A stretch of 64,000 bases of DNA from Paramecium octaurelia. Lineage: Eukaryota; Ciliophora; Oligohymenophorea; Peniculida; Parameciidae. The DNA lies in assembly GCA_905182995.1 (NCBI GenBank), contig CAJJDP010000004.1, positions 62,001-126,000 of the forward strand. Direction: 5' to 3'. The notes beneath the pieces were generated by a model that worked only from the letters and a program-made list of their open reading frames with translations, had not been told where the DNA came from and searched no databases. How positions within the stretch are numbered: the first letter of the stretch is position 1; each line of letters starts with the position of its first letter. The position numbers and the translations under genes were made by a program. This document shows positions 1 through 12,119 of the stretch, in pieces.

Positions 1-221
1 CCTCCAATTGTCATATCAGTATTTTTATTTTTGATAAACTCAAATGAATTTGGATAATAACAATGCTCTATTCCTCTTGGTACTATCTTATTGAAATGAA
101 TTTTTATTGCATATTATTTTTAATTCAACACTAATAAAGTTTTTATTTTTAATTTAAAAATGAATAAAAAAAAAATACTCACAATGCATTTAATACTTTG
201 AACCTCTCCACATTTTATCAT
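1..221 (-). CDS. 3' part lost at window edge: unknown protein, 5' end of gene
   Basis: A minus-strand frame free of TGA runs off the left edge. It starts at an ATG at 221 (MIKCGEVQSIKC...) and, after removing a candidate intron of about 47 nt starting GTATT and ending TTAG, continues as a coding-like stretch including KIHFNKIVPRGIEHCYY. The intron would be longer than almost all others in this window, so the first exon and the start are uncertain. I do not recognise the family; only about 55 residues are visible. It is divergent from the trichocyst gene that starts at 624, leaving about 400 bp of AT-rich spacer between them. Confidence 0.4.
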
Positions 222-623
222 TATTCGATTATAGATATGTATATGGATGCCAGTTCTACACGTTTAAGTATATAAAAATATTTATATACAAGTTTGAGTT
301 TAAATGAAAAACTTTTTATTATATGGTAAAATGTTAAGAAAATATTAAGCACATTAAATATCATGTGCAAACACATTAAGCCAGGTTAGAAAATCAAAGC
401 TAATTAAGATTGTAAACTATGACTGTTAATATTATAAATTGAGAAGAGTTGTTGATTAAGTAATAAGTACATTATTTTATTGATAAATAATTTTAATATT
501 AATTTATATTTGAAAAACGGAATTACCAATTTAAAAAAATAATTAATTTTTAGGAAAAAAATTCGTTTTTCTAAGGTTTGTGGTTCAAATAGCGATTATT
601 TTAATAAAAAAAAGTATTAATAA
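222..623. other. AT-rich intergenic spacer between divergent genes
   Basis: No coding-like frame is seen here. The spacer separates a minus-strand gene leaving the window from the plus-strand trichocyst gene, so it should hold both promoters. No motif is clear enough to name. Confidence 0.5.
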
Positions 624-1772
624 ATGAAATCTATAGTTCTTTTAGTGTTGGTTGCCACAGCATTTGCCACAAACTTGGCTGCTTTCGAAAAACTCGAAAA
701 ATCCAAGCTCGGAAAGACATTGTTGAACACAATCGCCATCTAAATGCAAACAGGTGAGCCATTGGAAAGAATTTTCTCCACACTCTATGATTTGGAAGAG
801 AGATATCAAAATGACTAAAGAGAAGATGATGCCGAAAACAAGGCCTTCTAAGGAGTTTGCGATGCTGATCTTGCAGGTCTTAACCAAGAAATCGCCAACC
901 TTGAATAAAGAGACACAGAATTATAAGCCAAACTCGACGAACTCCAACCAGTCCATGACTAAAAGGTCGGATAAAGAGTTGCCAAGTTGGCTGAAAAGAC
1001 CCTCCTCTAATAAGTTATCGATGAGGCCTAAGCCAAGAGATAAGAATAAAACGACGAATTCGAAGCTTAAAGAGATGAACTCTCATTCGTTTCAGGTGTT
1101 CTCGCTGAAGCCAGAAGACTCTTCACAGATAACTTATAAGCCCCAGCTTTCTTATAAAAGGGACAAAGTGAAGCCGTTCACTATACCCCATAAGTGTTCG
1201 CCTAAGTTGCCACTCACTTGAATGCTGCTGCTCACAAGGCTGGATAAATGAAACACATCAGAACTTTCGGAAAAGCCATCAAACTTATGGCTACATTGGC
1301 TGTCAAATCCTAATAATATGCCAATCAAGAATTAACAGGAAGAATCATCCAATTGATCGATGACTTATAAAACCAATTGAACTAAGCCTTCGATTTAGCC
1401 AGAAAGACTGAAGATTCCAGAAGATAAGCCTATGAAGCCTACAGTGCTCTCTTGAACAGAGACATGAACAAGCTTAACTCAGCACTCGCCAACTTAGAAG
1501 CTGAAATCTAATCATTGGCTGATTAACTTGCTGCCACTCACAGCTCATAAGATGACAACGCTGCCAGACTTGAAGCCAAGACCCAATAAAGAGATGACAG
1601 AAGAGCTGAATGCTAATAAGCTGCTTATGAATACTAATAAAGAAGAGCCGCAAGAGATGGAGACAGATAAACCGTTTCTGACTTGATCGGACATTTGAAC
1701 ACCAACATGAGAGACTTGAAAGAATACATTGCCATGAGAGTTGCTGCTGGTGATACTGATTTAAGCTAATGA
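624..1772 (+). CDS. Trichocyst matrix protein (TMP family)
   Basis: A single uninterrupted exon encodes 382 residues, ending TAA-TGA, so TAA here must be sense. The start MKSIVLLVLVATAFA is a hydrophobic signal peptide. The remainder is almost wholly charged heptad-type coiled coil rich in Ala, Glu, Gln, Leu and Arg, with a small globular break near residues 170-200. Length, signal peptide, repeated coiled coil and overall sequence match the acidic precursors that are cleaved in the secretory pathway and crystallise in the trichocyst, the explosive secretory organelle of Paramecium. Codons are less AT-rich than in neighbouring genes (many GCC, AAC, ATC, AAG), as expected of a very highly expressed gene. 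TMPs form a large multigene family, so the exact paralogue cannot be assigned. No intron is needed. Confidence 0.95.
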
Positions 1773-1873
1773 TCAGATTGATTTATTCAAAAAAATTTTA
1801 ACAATTTCACAAATTTTAATTCCAATAATTATAACTGTTTTATAGAATGTTTGTTTAAATTAATATCAAGCAT

Positions 1874-3528
<1,655 letters not shown>

Positions 3529-3765
3529 TTAATTAATTATAATTTTTACAATTGAAAACATCTTTAACGTATGAATAAGAAGATAAGATATCTTACAATT
3601 TAATTAATATATTAATATATCTTATAAGTCAAATGAAGATAATATTGATGTAAGTTAACTTATTTAATTTTTTGTAATATAAAATCTCTTTTCGATATTC
3701 AATTAAATTTATAAATAAAATTAAACTTAGAACCTTTTTTTAAAATCATTCCTAACATAATGTAT

Positions 3766-4098
3766 TCATCCAAATATATTCACAGAAGAAGATAATTGAT
3801 TTTTAAAGTGCTGAAAAAAAGAAATCCATTTTAAAATATGATTAGGTTTGGTTAAATATGCAATAAGTAATATTCTTAATTCAAGCCATCTTAATTATAG
3901 TTTATGATGTAACTACAAATTTATTTAATTCTAGATTAGAAACAGATTATTTTCTACTTATTTACAACTTTCTGATTCTGGCAGTAATAAATTGTAAGAT
4001 TTTTGATTTAGGATCATTAAAATGGTTAAATTAGGAAATTCCAATAAATCTCTTAAAAAGTTACTCATCTCATTGTAAAATTCTAATGTAATTGCCAT
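3766..4098 (-). CDS. Hypothetical short ORF, 110 aa
   Basis: A minus-strand frame of 111 codons starts MAITLEFYNEMSNFLRDLL and ends SVNIFG before TGA. It is leucine-, asparagine- and glutamine-rich and needs no intron. No domain is recognised. The TGA-free frame also continues upstream without another Met, so this may be the last exon of a gene, a remnant, or a chance frame in AT-rich DNA. It lies between a CDPK and a phosphatase gene in a stretch that has no other candidate. Confidence 0.3.
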
Positions 4099-4265
4099 TA
4101 CCTATCTGTCTTATTTAATAAAGATTAAAGCAGAAGAGGTATTCTAATAATTAACAAAGAGTAACAGATAATTGAATTTCCAATTAGTTGATATATTTCT
4201 TAATTAGAGGATGAAAAGATGTTTCTTTATAAATTTGATTATTCTAATTGAATAATTTTTATATA

Positions 4266-4798
4266 ATGATAAACTAAGAGGCGATTAAATAAAATTGTAG
4301 TTTAATTGTCAAAGGAGAAACTCAAGATAAAGGTAATCTATACTTAGGTAAATTTCTATTATTTTTAGGAAATCTAAATTCAATCGAAGAGGAGAATCTA
4401 AAATCAAAATCTATAAAAGCTGTAATCACTGCTGCAAGAGGGGTTAATACAACAATCAAAAATGTAAATCATTATGTTATTGAAGCAGATGACGATGAAA
4501 ATTTCTAAATAAGTAAAAAATTCAAATAAACTATAGTACAACACTTTTAAAAAGCAATCAAATTTATTGAATAGAATTTAAAATCAACAAATGTCTTGGT
4601 TCATTGTTTTGCTGGAGTATCTCGATCTGCAACAATAGTTTGTGCTTATCTAATGAAAATTGAAAAGTGAAATTAACCATATATTAAAGAAAAGATAGTG
4701 ATACCATACTTGAAAAAATGAAAGCAATAAGACACCAAGTGTATCCGAATGAAGGATTTAGAAATTAACTAAAACTATTTGAGAAGAAAATATTGTGA
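4266..4798 (+). CDS. Dual-specificity protein phosphatase, 162 aa
   Basis: Two introns (4348-4368, 21 nt; 4667-4689, 23 nt, with an unusual GTGAAA start and AAAG end) join a complete small DUSP. The catalytic signature HCFAGVSRSAT matches HCx5R(S/T) exactly, with the nucleophilic Cys and the phosphate-binding Arg present. GNLYLGNLNS resembles the strand that opens atypical DUSP domains, and EADDDENF holds the likely general-acid Asp. The length of about 160 residues is that of a stand-alone catalytic domain with no MAPK-docking domain. Family role: removal of phosphate from Tyr and Ser/Thr; the substrate is unknown. The first intron is a multiple of three and has no in-frame TGA. Confidence 0.9.
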
Positions 4799-4969
4799 TA
4801 ATCATAAAATATTATATTCTTTAATAAAGTGATTGAAATTATTTTAGTATATTCTGCATAATAGTTTAAGTAACGGTTCAAAGCTGCTCTAATTCTTTTT
4901 TATAATTTCATGAAGGAGTAATGGATATTGGTTTGATTAGTTTAATATTATTTTTTATAAGAATAAAGT
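4799..4969. other. Intergenic spacer
   Basis: This is a 171-bp AT-rich gap between two plus-strand genes. It should contain the promoter of the downstream coiled-coil gene; no motif is evident. Confidence 0.5.
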
Positions 4970-5860
4970 ATGAATAAATATTATGAGTTTTCTAAATCTA
5001 AGGATGAATCAAGATTATCTATTGACTCTTAGGAACTACTAAGATAAGTGGAAAATAAAATAAACTAAGAATAATCACCAACCTTTATCTCGCCCTAAAA
5101 ATAATAATAATTAAAGTATGCTGATCACTTTGATTAAAAAGAGCAAATAGATTATTTGTCATTTAAGGAATAGGCAATAATAAAACGGTTGTTTAATTTG
5201 CGAGATGATTACAAACAATTCCTAAAAAACGTGTAATCTAATTAAGAACAATTGATGTAATCTATTCGGGAGGTAATGAAAAAAGTTACGGAAAAAGGGA
5301 ATCGGCATTTATAAGACCAAGAACAGGAACTAAGGTTATAATTGCAAGAAATTCAAAAAAATAAGGAGCTGATCAATTCATATTCTAACTGTCAAATTAT
5401 ATAATCACCTTTAAAATAAAAAAGCCACTTCTTCTCAGAAATAACCAACAAGATTTCTGAACTAAATAGTTAGATCCTTGAATTTTTTGATCAAGACAAT
5501 TCAATACAATCGAGTAGGTATTAGAAAAAACTAAATTTCTCAAATTATAAAGAATTGAGTTCTAAAAAGAAGTACAAGGAATCGCCCAGTCCATTCAAAG
5601 AGATTGATAGAGTATTATAGTTGAAAACATCCTCAAGCAAAACTTAACTTTAAGGTAAAACCTCACCTTAGGACCTAAATTAATTTATTGAAGTGCTTAA
5701 ACTTAAAATTAATAATACTAAAAATTACAATTTGTTATAGAGTAGACCAAATATCTCAGGCAATTTTTTGTAAAGCAAATTAAATAGTAACTCAAAAAGG
5801 ATTTCGATTGAAGAATAGCTCTAATCCTAATACAAAACATTTTTTCAATCTGTATTTTGA
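4970..5860 (+). CDS. Coiled-coil protein, 296 aa, unknown function
   Basis: One exon runs from ATG (MNKYYEFSKSKDESRLS) to TGA. Residues about 45-135 form a charged helical region (QEQELRLQLQEIQKNKEL) that should be a coiled coil; the rest is Ser-, Asn- and Lys-rich with scattered basic patches such as KKKYKES, and looks disordered. There is no signal peptide or membrane segment. TAA and TAG are used about 40 times as internal codons, giving a Gln-rich protein. The family is not recognised. It precedes another coiled-coil gene on the same strand, but nothing shows co-regulation. Confidence 0.75.
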
Positions 5861-6268
5861 AATTATAATTTTATACATACCATTAAAATAGATTTGCATA
5901 AACCTTCTTAATTTTGTTATAAATTAAAATAGAATGGTCAAAGTCTAATAAGGATGAGCAAGTGTGATTACAATAGAATTGCTTGGTTTCATAAATAGAA
6001 GAGAAATCCAATAAGTTTCTACTTTCCACTTTAACAAAATTATCAATTTCAGTTTATTATTTTATTTCAAGTATTAATAATATTCATAATCCAATATTAA
6101 TTGTAAGTTCTCGGAAGATGTATTCTATATTTATATTCAGATTACAAGTTGAGAGATGATGAAAATACTAGCATTTTGATTGAAGTTGATGTATAAGATT
6201 ATTTAATTTAATATCATAAAGTATTCTTAACGTAATATAGTTTATAAAAAAATTTCTGTATTCGCCAA
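5861..6268. other. Spacer with an in-frame upstream TGA-free stretch
   Basis: About 400 bp separate two plus-strand coiled-coil genes. From an ATG near 5953 a TGA-free frame runs in phase into the start of the next gene (6269). Its composition is hydrophobic and irregular (for example QFIILFQVLIIFII) and unlike the polar coiled-coil protein that follows, so I treat it as 5' noncoding DNA rather than an N-terminal extension. Confidence 0.4.
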
Positions 6269-8568
6269 ATGAGTCAATTCGAAACAAATTCTTAAAGTTA
6301 AATTCCATTCCAGGAAAGAAGCAAGCCTAATTCTAATCGCCAATTAGGAGTATCCAATTTCTCAAATGGTCAAAATCTAAAAACCTTTGATCAAAATGAG
6401 TAATTCCATTATATGTAACCTTAGGTTTATTCCGACAAGATAATCTCAAACTAATAAGTAAGCTATTTAAGGATCTAGTTACGGATAATAATAGAATAGT
6501 CCTCAAGTTTTCCAATATCCATAATTCAGTTATCCTGCGATGGGATAGCAAACCATGAAAGATCAAGAACATGAAGAATAGATACAAAGATTAACGAAAG
6601 AAAACGAAACATTAAGGTACGCTAGTTACAGTAATTAGATATTAGTGGAGAACCATGGAATAGGAAAACTAAAAGTTGAAAAACGATAAGTATAAAATTT
6701 TCGTATAATAGTAATCAATTCAGTAATAGAGACAAGAGTTATAATGCAGAAATCCAAGGATTGCAGTATGATTAAATGAATATTTTAGGGATCAAATATA
6801 GCAATTAAAAACTGAAAATAAGAGATTAATGAATACTATTTAAGAAGATCAATATTAGCTTTTAGATTTATAAAAATTAAAGAAGCAAGTAGAATTAAAC
6901 AAAGGACTTGAAAATGAGATATCTGATCTTGAATAATAGCTTTCAATGGCTAACAAGCAACTCTAAGAACAAAAACGATTAAATTCTTTTTCTGAAGGCG
7001 AGAAATAAACTTAAAAAGAAACAATAGAAAAGTTGAAACAATAGGTCAAAGATTTAACCTAAAATAACGAAGGTCAGAGTTCTAAGAATGAATCGCTATT
7101 AAATGATAACAGAAAGATGAAATAAGCTTTAGACATGATTAATAAGGATTTGACAAATGAATAGGAATAAAACAAATTGTTAATCTAAAAAATCAATCAA
7201 TTAAATTAGGGATCTAAAGATTAGATTAATAATCTTTAAACAAATCTTACCAATCTCAATTATTAGAATGAGTAATTAAAAAATTAAGTGGGTTTACTCC
7301 AATAAAAAGAAAAAGAATTGTAAAATGCGTAGAATTTAAATCTATAAAATGAAGGGAAGTTAAGACAGATGCAATAGCAAATTTCTGATTGTAAGTTATA
7401 TTTAAATTTTAGAATAAAGATAAATTGAACAATTCACAATGACAGTATAAGCAGGAAAGAATGAATATTCAAAGCTGGCAACAAAATGTTAATCCTAAGA
7501 ACAAGATATTTGGAAGATGAAAGAGTAAATCAACTAATTAACTAACCAAAATCAAATTTTACAAAATAAGTGTTATCAACTTGAGAGAACTATTGATGAT
7601 AGTTTATCAAAATCATAAATATAGTCAGCTGATTTGAAAGGAAGTCTTGATAAATGGAAAAACTATGGTTTATAACTTGAATAAGAAATTAAGAAAAGAG
7701 AAATGGCTTTAGTACAATTAGAAATTCAATATGAACATATGCAAAGTCAATTAAAAGCTTCTTAAGATAATGAAGTTCAACTCAGAAACGAAAGAGTGGC
7801 TACAATATAAAAAATGAAAGAAATGCATGATGACTTACTTCTGTATGAAAAAAAATGTGATTAATTGGAAGGAGGTAAGCTTATTAAGATTTTTAGAAAT
7901 TTAACTATTGTAAGAGTAAAACAAATGTAGCCAATAAAATCAAGATAGATTAGAGTAAGACAGGCAATAGTTAAATTTTGAAGTGAAAAATTTGATGGAG
8001 GAATTACTCAGAACATAAAATTAAAATGATTTAAAATACAGAGACTACGATAATTACTAAATGAAAAATGACTCCAGTCAAAATTACAAAGATAGAGTAT
8101 ATTAGAATTTACAATAATAGAACAACATGTTCTAAGATAAAAATAATTAATTCGTAAATGATTCACCTAAGAAAAAGGTATTTCTGTTTCATTACTTTTT
8201 AGGAACAATTATATTAAATAGAACCTAGATTGAGGAATTTAGAGGGTGATATTCCGAATCCCTAATTTAACTAAACTGTTAAACAACAATTTTAATGGAA
8301 CTAAGAAGCACCTATCAATTAGATAGAATTTACTGAAAATAGCCAAATTTATTCAGGAATTAACCAACCTTATACTAATCATTCTGGATATTTGAGCCCT
8401 AAATAAAATAATTATGGTGTACAATAGGCATAATAGCATAAACCTACAGAAGTGTAAAATTCACCTTCTCAAGTTAATTAAAAACCAGAGCATAAGCGTA
8501 ATAATTCTTAGTAGATCATTAAAAGCAAAAACTATGATTTAAGGTTTTAAAATCAACCACAACAATGA
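6269..8568 (+). CDS. Long coiled-coil protein, 712 aa
   Basis: Seven introns (6415-6439, 6617-6638, 6690-6711, 6766-6788, 7391-7412, 7875-7896, 8178-8202; 22-25 nt) join the exons in frame. The N-terminal 100 residues (MSQFETNSQSQ...) are Ser/Gln/Asn-rich and low in structure. From about residue 90 to 600 the protein is continuous coiled coil rich in Lys, Glu, Leu, Asn and Gln (for example DLEQQLSMANKQLQEQK). The C-terminal 100 residues are again polar and Pro/Asn-rich. There is no signal peptide or transmembrane helix. The shape fits a cytoskeletal, basal-body or cortical filament protein, but this is inference from architecture only. The first intron ends CAAG rather than TAG. Confidence 0.85.
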
Positions 8569-8732
8569 TAGCATTGAAAAATTTATGATAGATTATTATT
8601 TATAAGAAATTTTAGTTTGTAATTTATTCACTATAACTGCATTAAAAATTTATTTGAGAGCAGCTGGAAAGCTGGCTTGGTCGACCTATTTTCAATTAAA
8701 AAAATATTGCTAAAGTAAATAAATAAAATAAT
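8569..8732. other. Intergenic spacer with a GC-richer hairpin-like patch
   Basis: The spacer is AT-rich except around 8655-8690, where AGCAGCTGGAAAGCTGGCTT contains the inverted pair CAGCT/AGCTG. This could form a small stem. No tRNA cloverleaf can be completed around it. Confidence 0.3.
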
Positions 8733-10209
8733 ATGTTTAATTTATTGCTATTATTTTAAATTAGCTTTGGCTAAGAAATTAATCTAAGTAAAAAAATACA
8801 AAAGAATGCCAATAATTCTGAAACAGTCTTAAGCTAAAATTTATTAAAATGCCCTTTAGAATTAGAAAATTAGGAATTTATGATTAATACTTCTAAGGTA
8901 ATATGTGAATAATCGGATTTGTTTTACTCTATGAAAATAAATTTGACGAAAGGAAATGAAAATTTTGAAATGTTTGTAAATTGAATCTTATGACGTAGGT
9001 CGATTTAGTTAGTCCTTGGAGTTGGTATAAGTCTTCCGATTGCGAATTCTATGATTAGCCCTTGGTTAATTAAACAATATAGAAGAATAGCTGTTTTGAC
9101 AAAAATTATATCAAGTCACAAAAACTTGAGCAACAATCTTCAACAGAGAGTTAAATAATTGCACACAACTTCTCATTGAAAGGACTTTTGGTTGTATCTA
9201 ATGTTTAGATAGATGCAAAATAATTTGAATTACAAATGCTTTAAGTTGATAACATATACGCCAAAAGAACCTATCAATCAGACGGTGCAATAAGTTTGAG
9301 TCATTTTAAAGGTTCTGGATAGTAAAATTTTATTTTGCAATATTCATCAAGCAATAAATCGATAATATAATTCGATATATACACTTAAAAATAAACATTC
9401 ACAATTCGAAATGATGTTCCATAAAGGCCAAACTATCAGTTATTTTGGATAAATAATACTGACGTAAATACACCACAATGGAAATTTAAAATAGATTAAA
9501 TCTCTTTGATGGATAAACCACTTTCATAGAAAGATCAATCTTATCATGCCATTTTAACATTAAATTCATAATTTATTTCACTTCCTCTAGAATTAAGCAA
9601 TAAATTGATAGATGTATTGGCAAGTGCGAAAAATATCTCATGTTCATATGCAGATTCAGAACTATTTGTGATTGTATGTAAAAATATGAATCAAAGTCTA
9701 ACCAAGACCCTAAGCATTACTCTGAACATATCTGACTTATAAATAAAACTAACTAACTTAGTGGAAAATTGCAAGAAGGATGAGGAGTAAAAGTATAGAT
9801 GCTAATTGAAAGTTAAATTATCATCTTCAAATACAATCTTTTTGGGAGAACCCTTCTTTATTGACAAGAAAATTCTTCTCAATTATGAGACTGGATAGGT
9901 TGGAGTATACAAGGAAGTTTTGGATGAAAAATTTTAGAATAAAGATACTTTGTCTATTGAAAATTTAGGAATTTGGATTGTCCTCTTAACTATCATACTC
10001 GTTTTAATTTTCTGTTTGATGAATATTAAGCATGCCTTAAAATGGTTCATGAGAGCAATTAAATACAGAAAAGTGATATTATTTATATATATTCGTTTTA
10101 GACTTAAAACTTTGATGATGAGTAATAGTTGAGAAGCAAGGAAGTTGAGTTTAATGAGATGGAAAAAGCAGAATAAATGACATAATCAATTGAAGAAAAT
10201 AGTATTTGA
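8733..10209 (+). CDS. Membrane-anchored pepsin-like protein, probably catalytically dead, 474 aa
   Basis: Two introns (8976-8998; 10073-10101, GTG start) give 474 residues. The protein has an N-terminal signal peptide (MFNLLLLFQISFG), a luminal or extracellular domain of about 390 residues with many N-x-S/T sites, one membrane helix (GIWIVLLTIILVLIFCLMNI) and a short basic then acidic tail. The ectodomain follows an A1 aspartyl protease plan: FVDLVSPWSWYKSSDC lies where pepsins have DTGSSxLWVPSxxC, LNSQFISLP where they have DSGTSxxxxP, and IFLGEPFFIDKKILLNYETGQVG matches the C-terminal LG.FLR..Y..FD....VG block. The first Asp is kept but DTG is DLV, and the second Asp is missing, so proteolysis is unlikely. 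This assignment is inferred from spacing and residual motifs. Confidence 0.7.
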
Positions 10210-10254
10210 GTAGTTCAATAGTAATATTTGACATAAAATATATAAATTTTAATT

Positions 10255-12084
10255 ATGCCTAAAATATCATCAGACAAGAAGCTTTTCTTTAAGCTTTTGG
10301 GAAAAGAATTAAATGAGGAAGAATTGGAAGAGTTAGTTTTCAGATTCGGTATAGAAGCTGAAGAAAGAGATGAAGAACCAGATCTTTTATATTTTGAAAT
10401 TGCAGCCAATAGACCTGATTTGTTATGCATCGAAAATTTAGTGCATGCATTAAGAGTATATATGGGTTTGGAAAAGAAAAGAGTCTACACTTTTACTCCA
10501 GCGAAAGAAACAATATATGTTAAGGCAGCAGTAATAATATTATCCATGTTTATTAGACACAATAAATTAGACCATTTGTTGTTGGAGCAATATTGAGAGA
10601 TGTTACTCTAACAGAAGATAGTTTCAAATCCTTTTTATCATTTCAAGATAAAATTCATCAAAATTATGCTAGAAAAAGAACTTTAGTTTCCATTGGAACT
10701 CATGATTTAGATAAAATAGAAGGACCTTTCTTTTATGATGCCAAAGCACCTTATGATATTGTATTCTAAGCACTCAAATAGACCGAACAGATGAATTGCA
10801 TTGATTTGTTTAATAAATTAAGAGTAATTATATTCCTTATCCATATTAGGAAGATTAATACTTAAAAGGGTATTTGAAGATAATTGAAAATTCTCCTGTG
10901 TATCCTGTGATTTATGATAATTAAAAGAGGGTTTGTTCATTGCCACCAATTATTAATGGAGAGCATTCTAAAATGTCAGCAGAAACCAAAAATATTTTGA
11001 TTGAAGTCACAGCAATAGATGAGTAAAGAGCTTTACACACTTTAAATTGTCTGATTAGTGGGTTTGCTATTTACAATCAAAAACTAAATGTAGAAAAAGT
11101 CAATATTGTCTATGAATTAACTTAGAAACAAGTTGTTACACCCATTGTCGATGAAAGAACCTTAACAACAAATATTTAATATATTAATAAAGTCTTGGGA
11201 ATAAACATAAGTAAATAGAATAATAGTAATATTAGCAACTCAATAAGCATGTGATTTGTTGTTAATTATGGGAATAGATGGTGTAGCTAAAGATGAAAAT
11301 ATTTTGGATTGCTAAGTGCCATTCTATAGAAGTGATATCCTTTAATAATGTGACATTGCTGAAGAAATAGGAATTGCTTATGATTACAATAAAATAGAAT
11401 TTAAAGTGCCTGAGACTGCAACGACTGGATCAGAATATAGATTAAATAAATTATCAGATATGGTAAGAGAAGAAGTTGCTCTTTGTGGTTTTGTAGAATG
11501 TTTGAATTTCGTATTAATGTCAATTGATGAATAAACAAAGATGTTAAATAGACCAAATCTGTAAAATTATGTGTCTCTCAACAATTCTAAAACTCCTTAA
11601 TTTTAATCTGTGAGATCAACTCTCATTCCAGGAATATTGCACACTTTGTAAGCAAATTCAGATAGCAAATTGCCAATCAAATTATTTGAGGTTTCAGATG
11701 TTTGTGTAAAAGGATTGAAATCAGAGAAGGATGGATTCTAAAAAGGAGAAGGATAAGTGGGAGCTCATAATTAAAGAAATTTAGTTGCTATTCATTCAAG
11801 CAGTAAGAAAACAGAGTTGGAGATCCTACATGGTTTGTTAGATTAATTAATGATAAAACTAAGAGTGAAAAAGACAGATTATCACTTGAAATAATCAAAT
11901 GGTAAAATTTAGTTTGAATTTAGATCCTTTGTTCTTCCATTAATTGTAGGCCTAAATCATTTATAAAGATCAACCAATCGGAGGTTTGGGAGTAGTTCAT
12001 CCAGAAGTACTAGAAAGATTTGATTGGAAATATCCTGTAACATTATTAGAAATGAACATTCAGGTGATTTTGAATGATTTCTGA
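10255..12084 (+). CDS. Phenylalanyl-tRNA synthetase beta subunit, cytosolic type, 576 aa
   Basis: Introns at 10531-10556, 10824-10849, 11211-11235 and 11902-11923 (22-26 nt) join a full-length beta chain. The start MPKISSDKKLFFKLLGKEL and the block EIAANRPDLLCIENLVHALR are typical of the eukaryotic/archaeal beta subunit. Later recognisable blocks are PPIINGEHSKMS (B5 region), CDIAEEIGIAYDYN, the class II-like core with VRSTLIPGILHTL, and PIGGLGVVHPEVLERF near the C terminus. The length is normal for the cytosolic form. With the alpha subunit it forms the alpha2beta2 enzyme that charges tRNA-Phe; beta carries the editing and B5 domains. Its stop lies only 35 bp from the stop of the convergent channel gene. 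Confidence 0.95.
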
Positions 12085-12119
12085 AATATTATGATAAATC
12101 CAATAAATTAGAAATAATA

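Noticed and set aside
754..1221. Standard-code frame of 155 codons inside the trichocyst gene
   Set aside because: It lies in another frame of the TMP coding exon and is a shadow of it.
5953..6268. In-frame extension of the 712-aa coiled-coil gene to an upstream ATG
   Set aside because: The translated segment is hydrophobic and irregular, quite unlike the polar protein that follows; the Met at 6269 gives a typical Ser/Gln-rich start.
8637..8700. Possible tRNA gene
   Set aside because: A B-box-like GGTCGACC is present but no acceptor stem, D-arm or anticodon arm can be formed.
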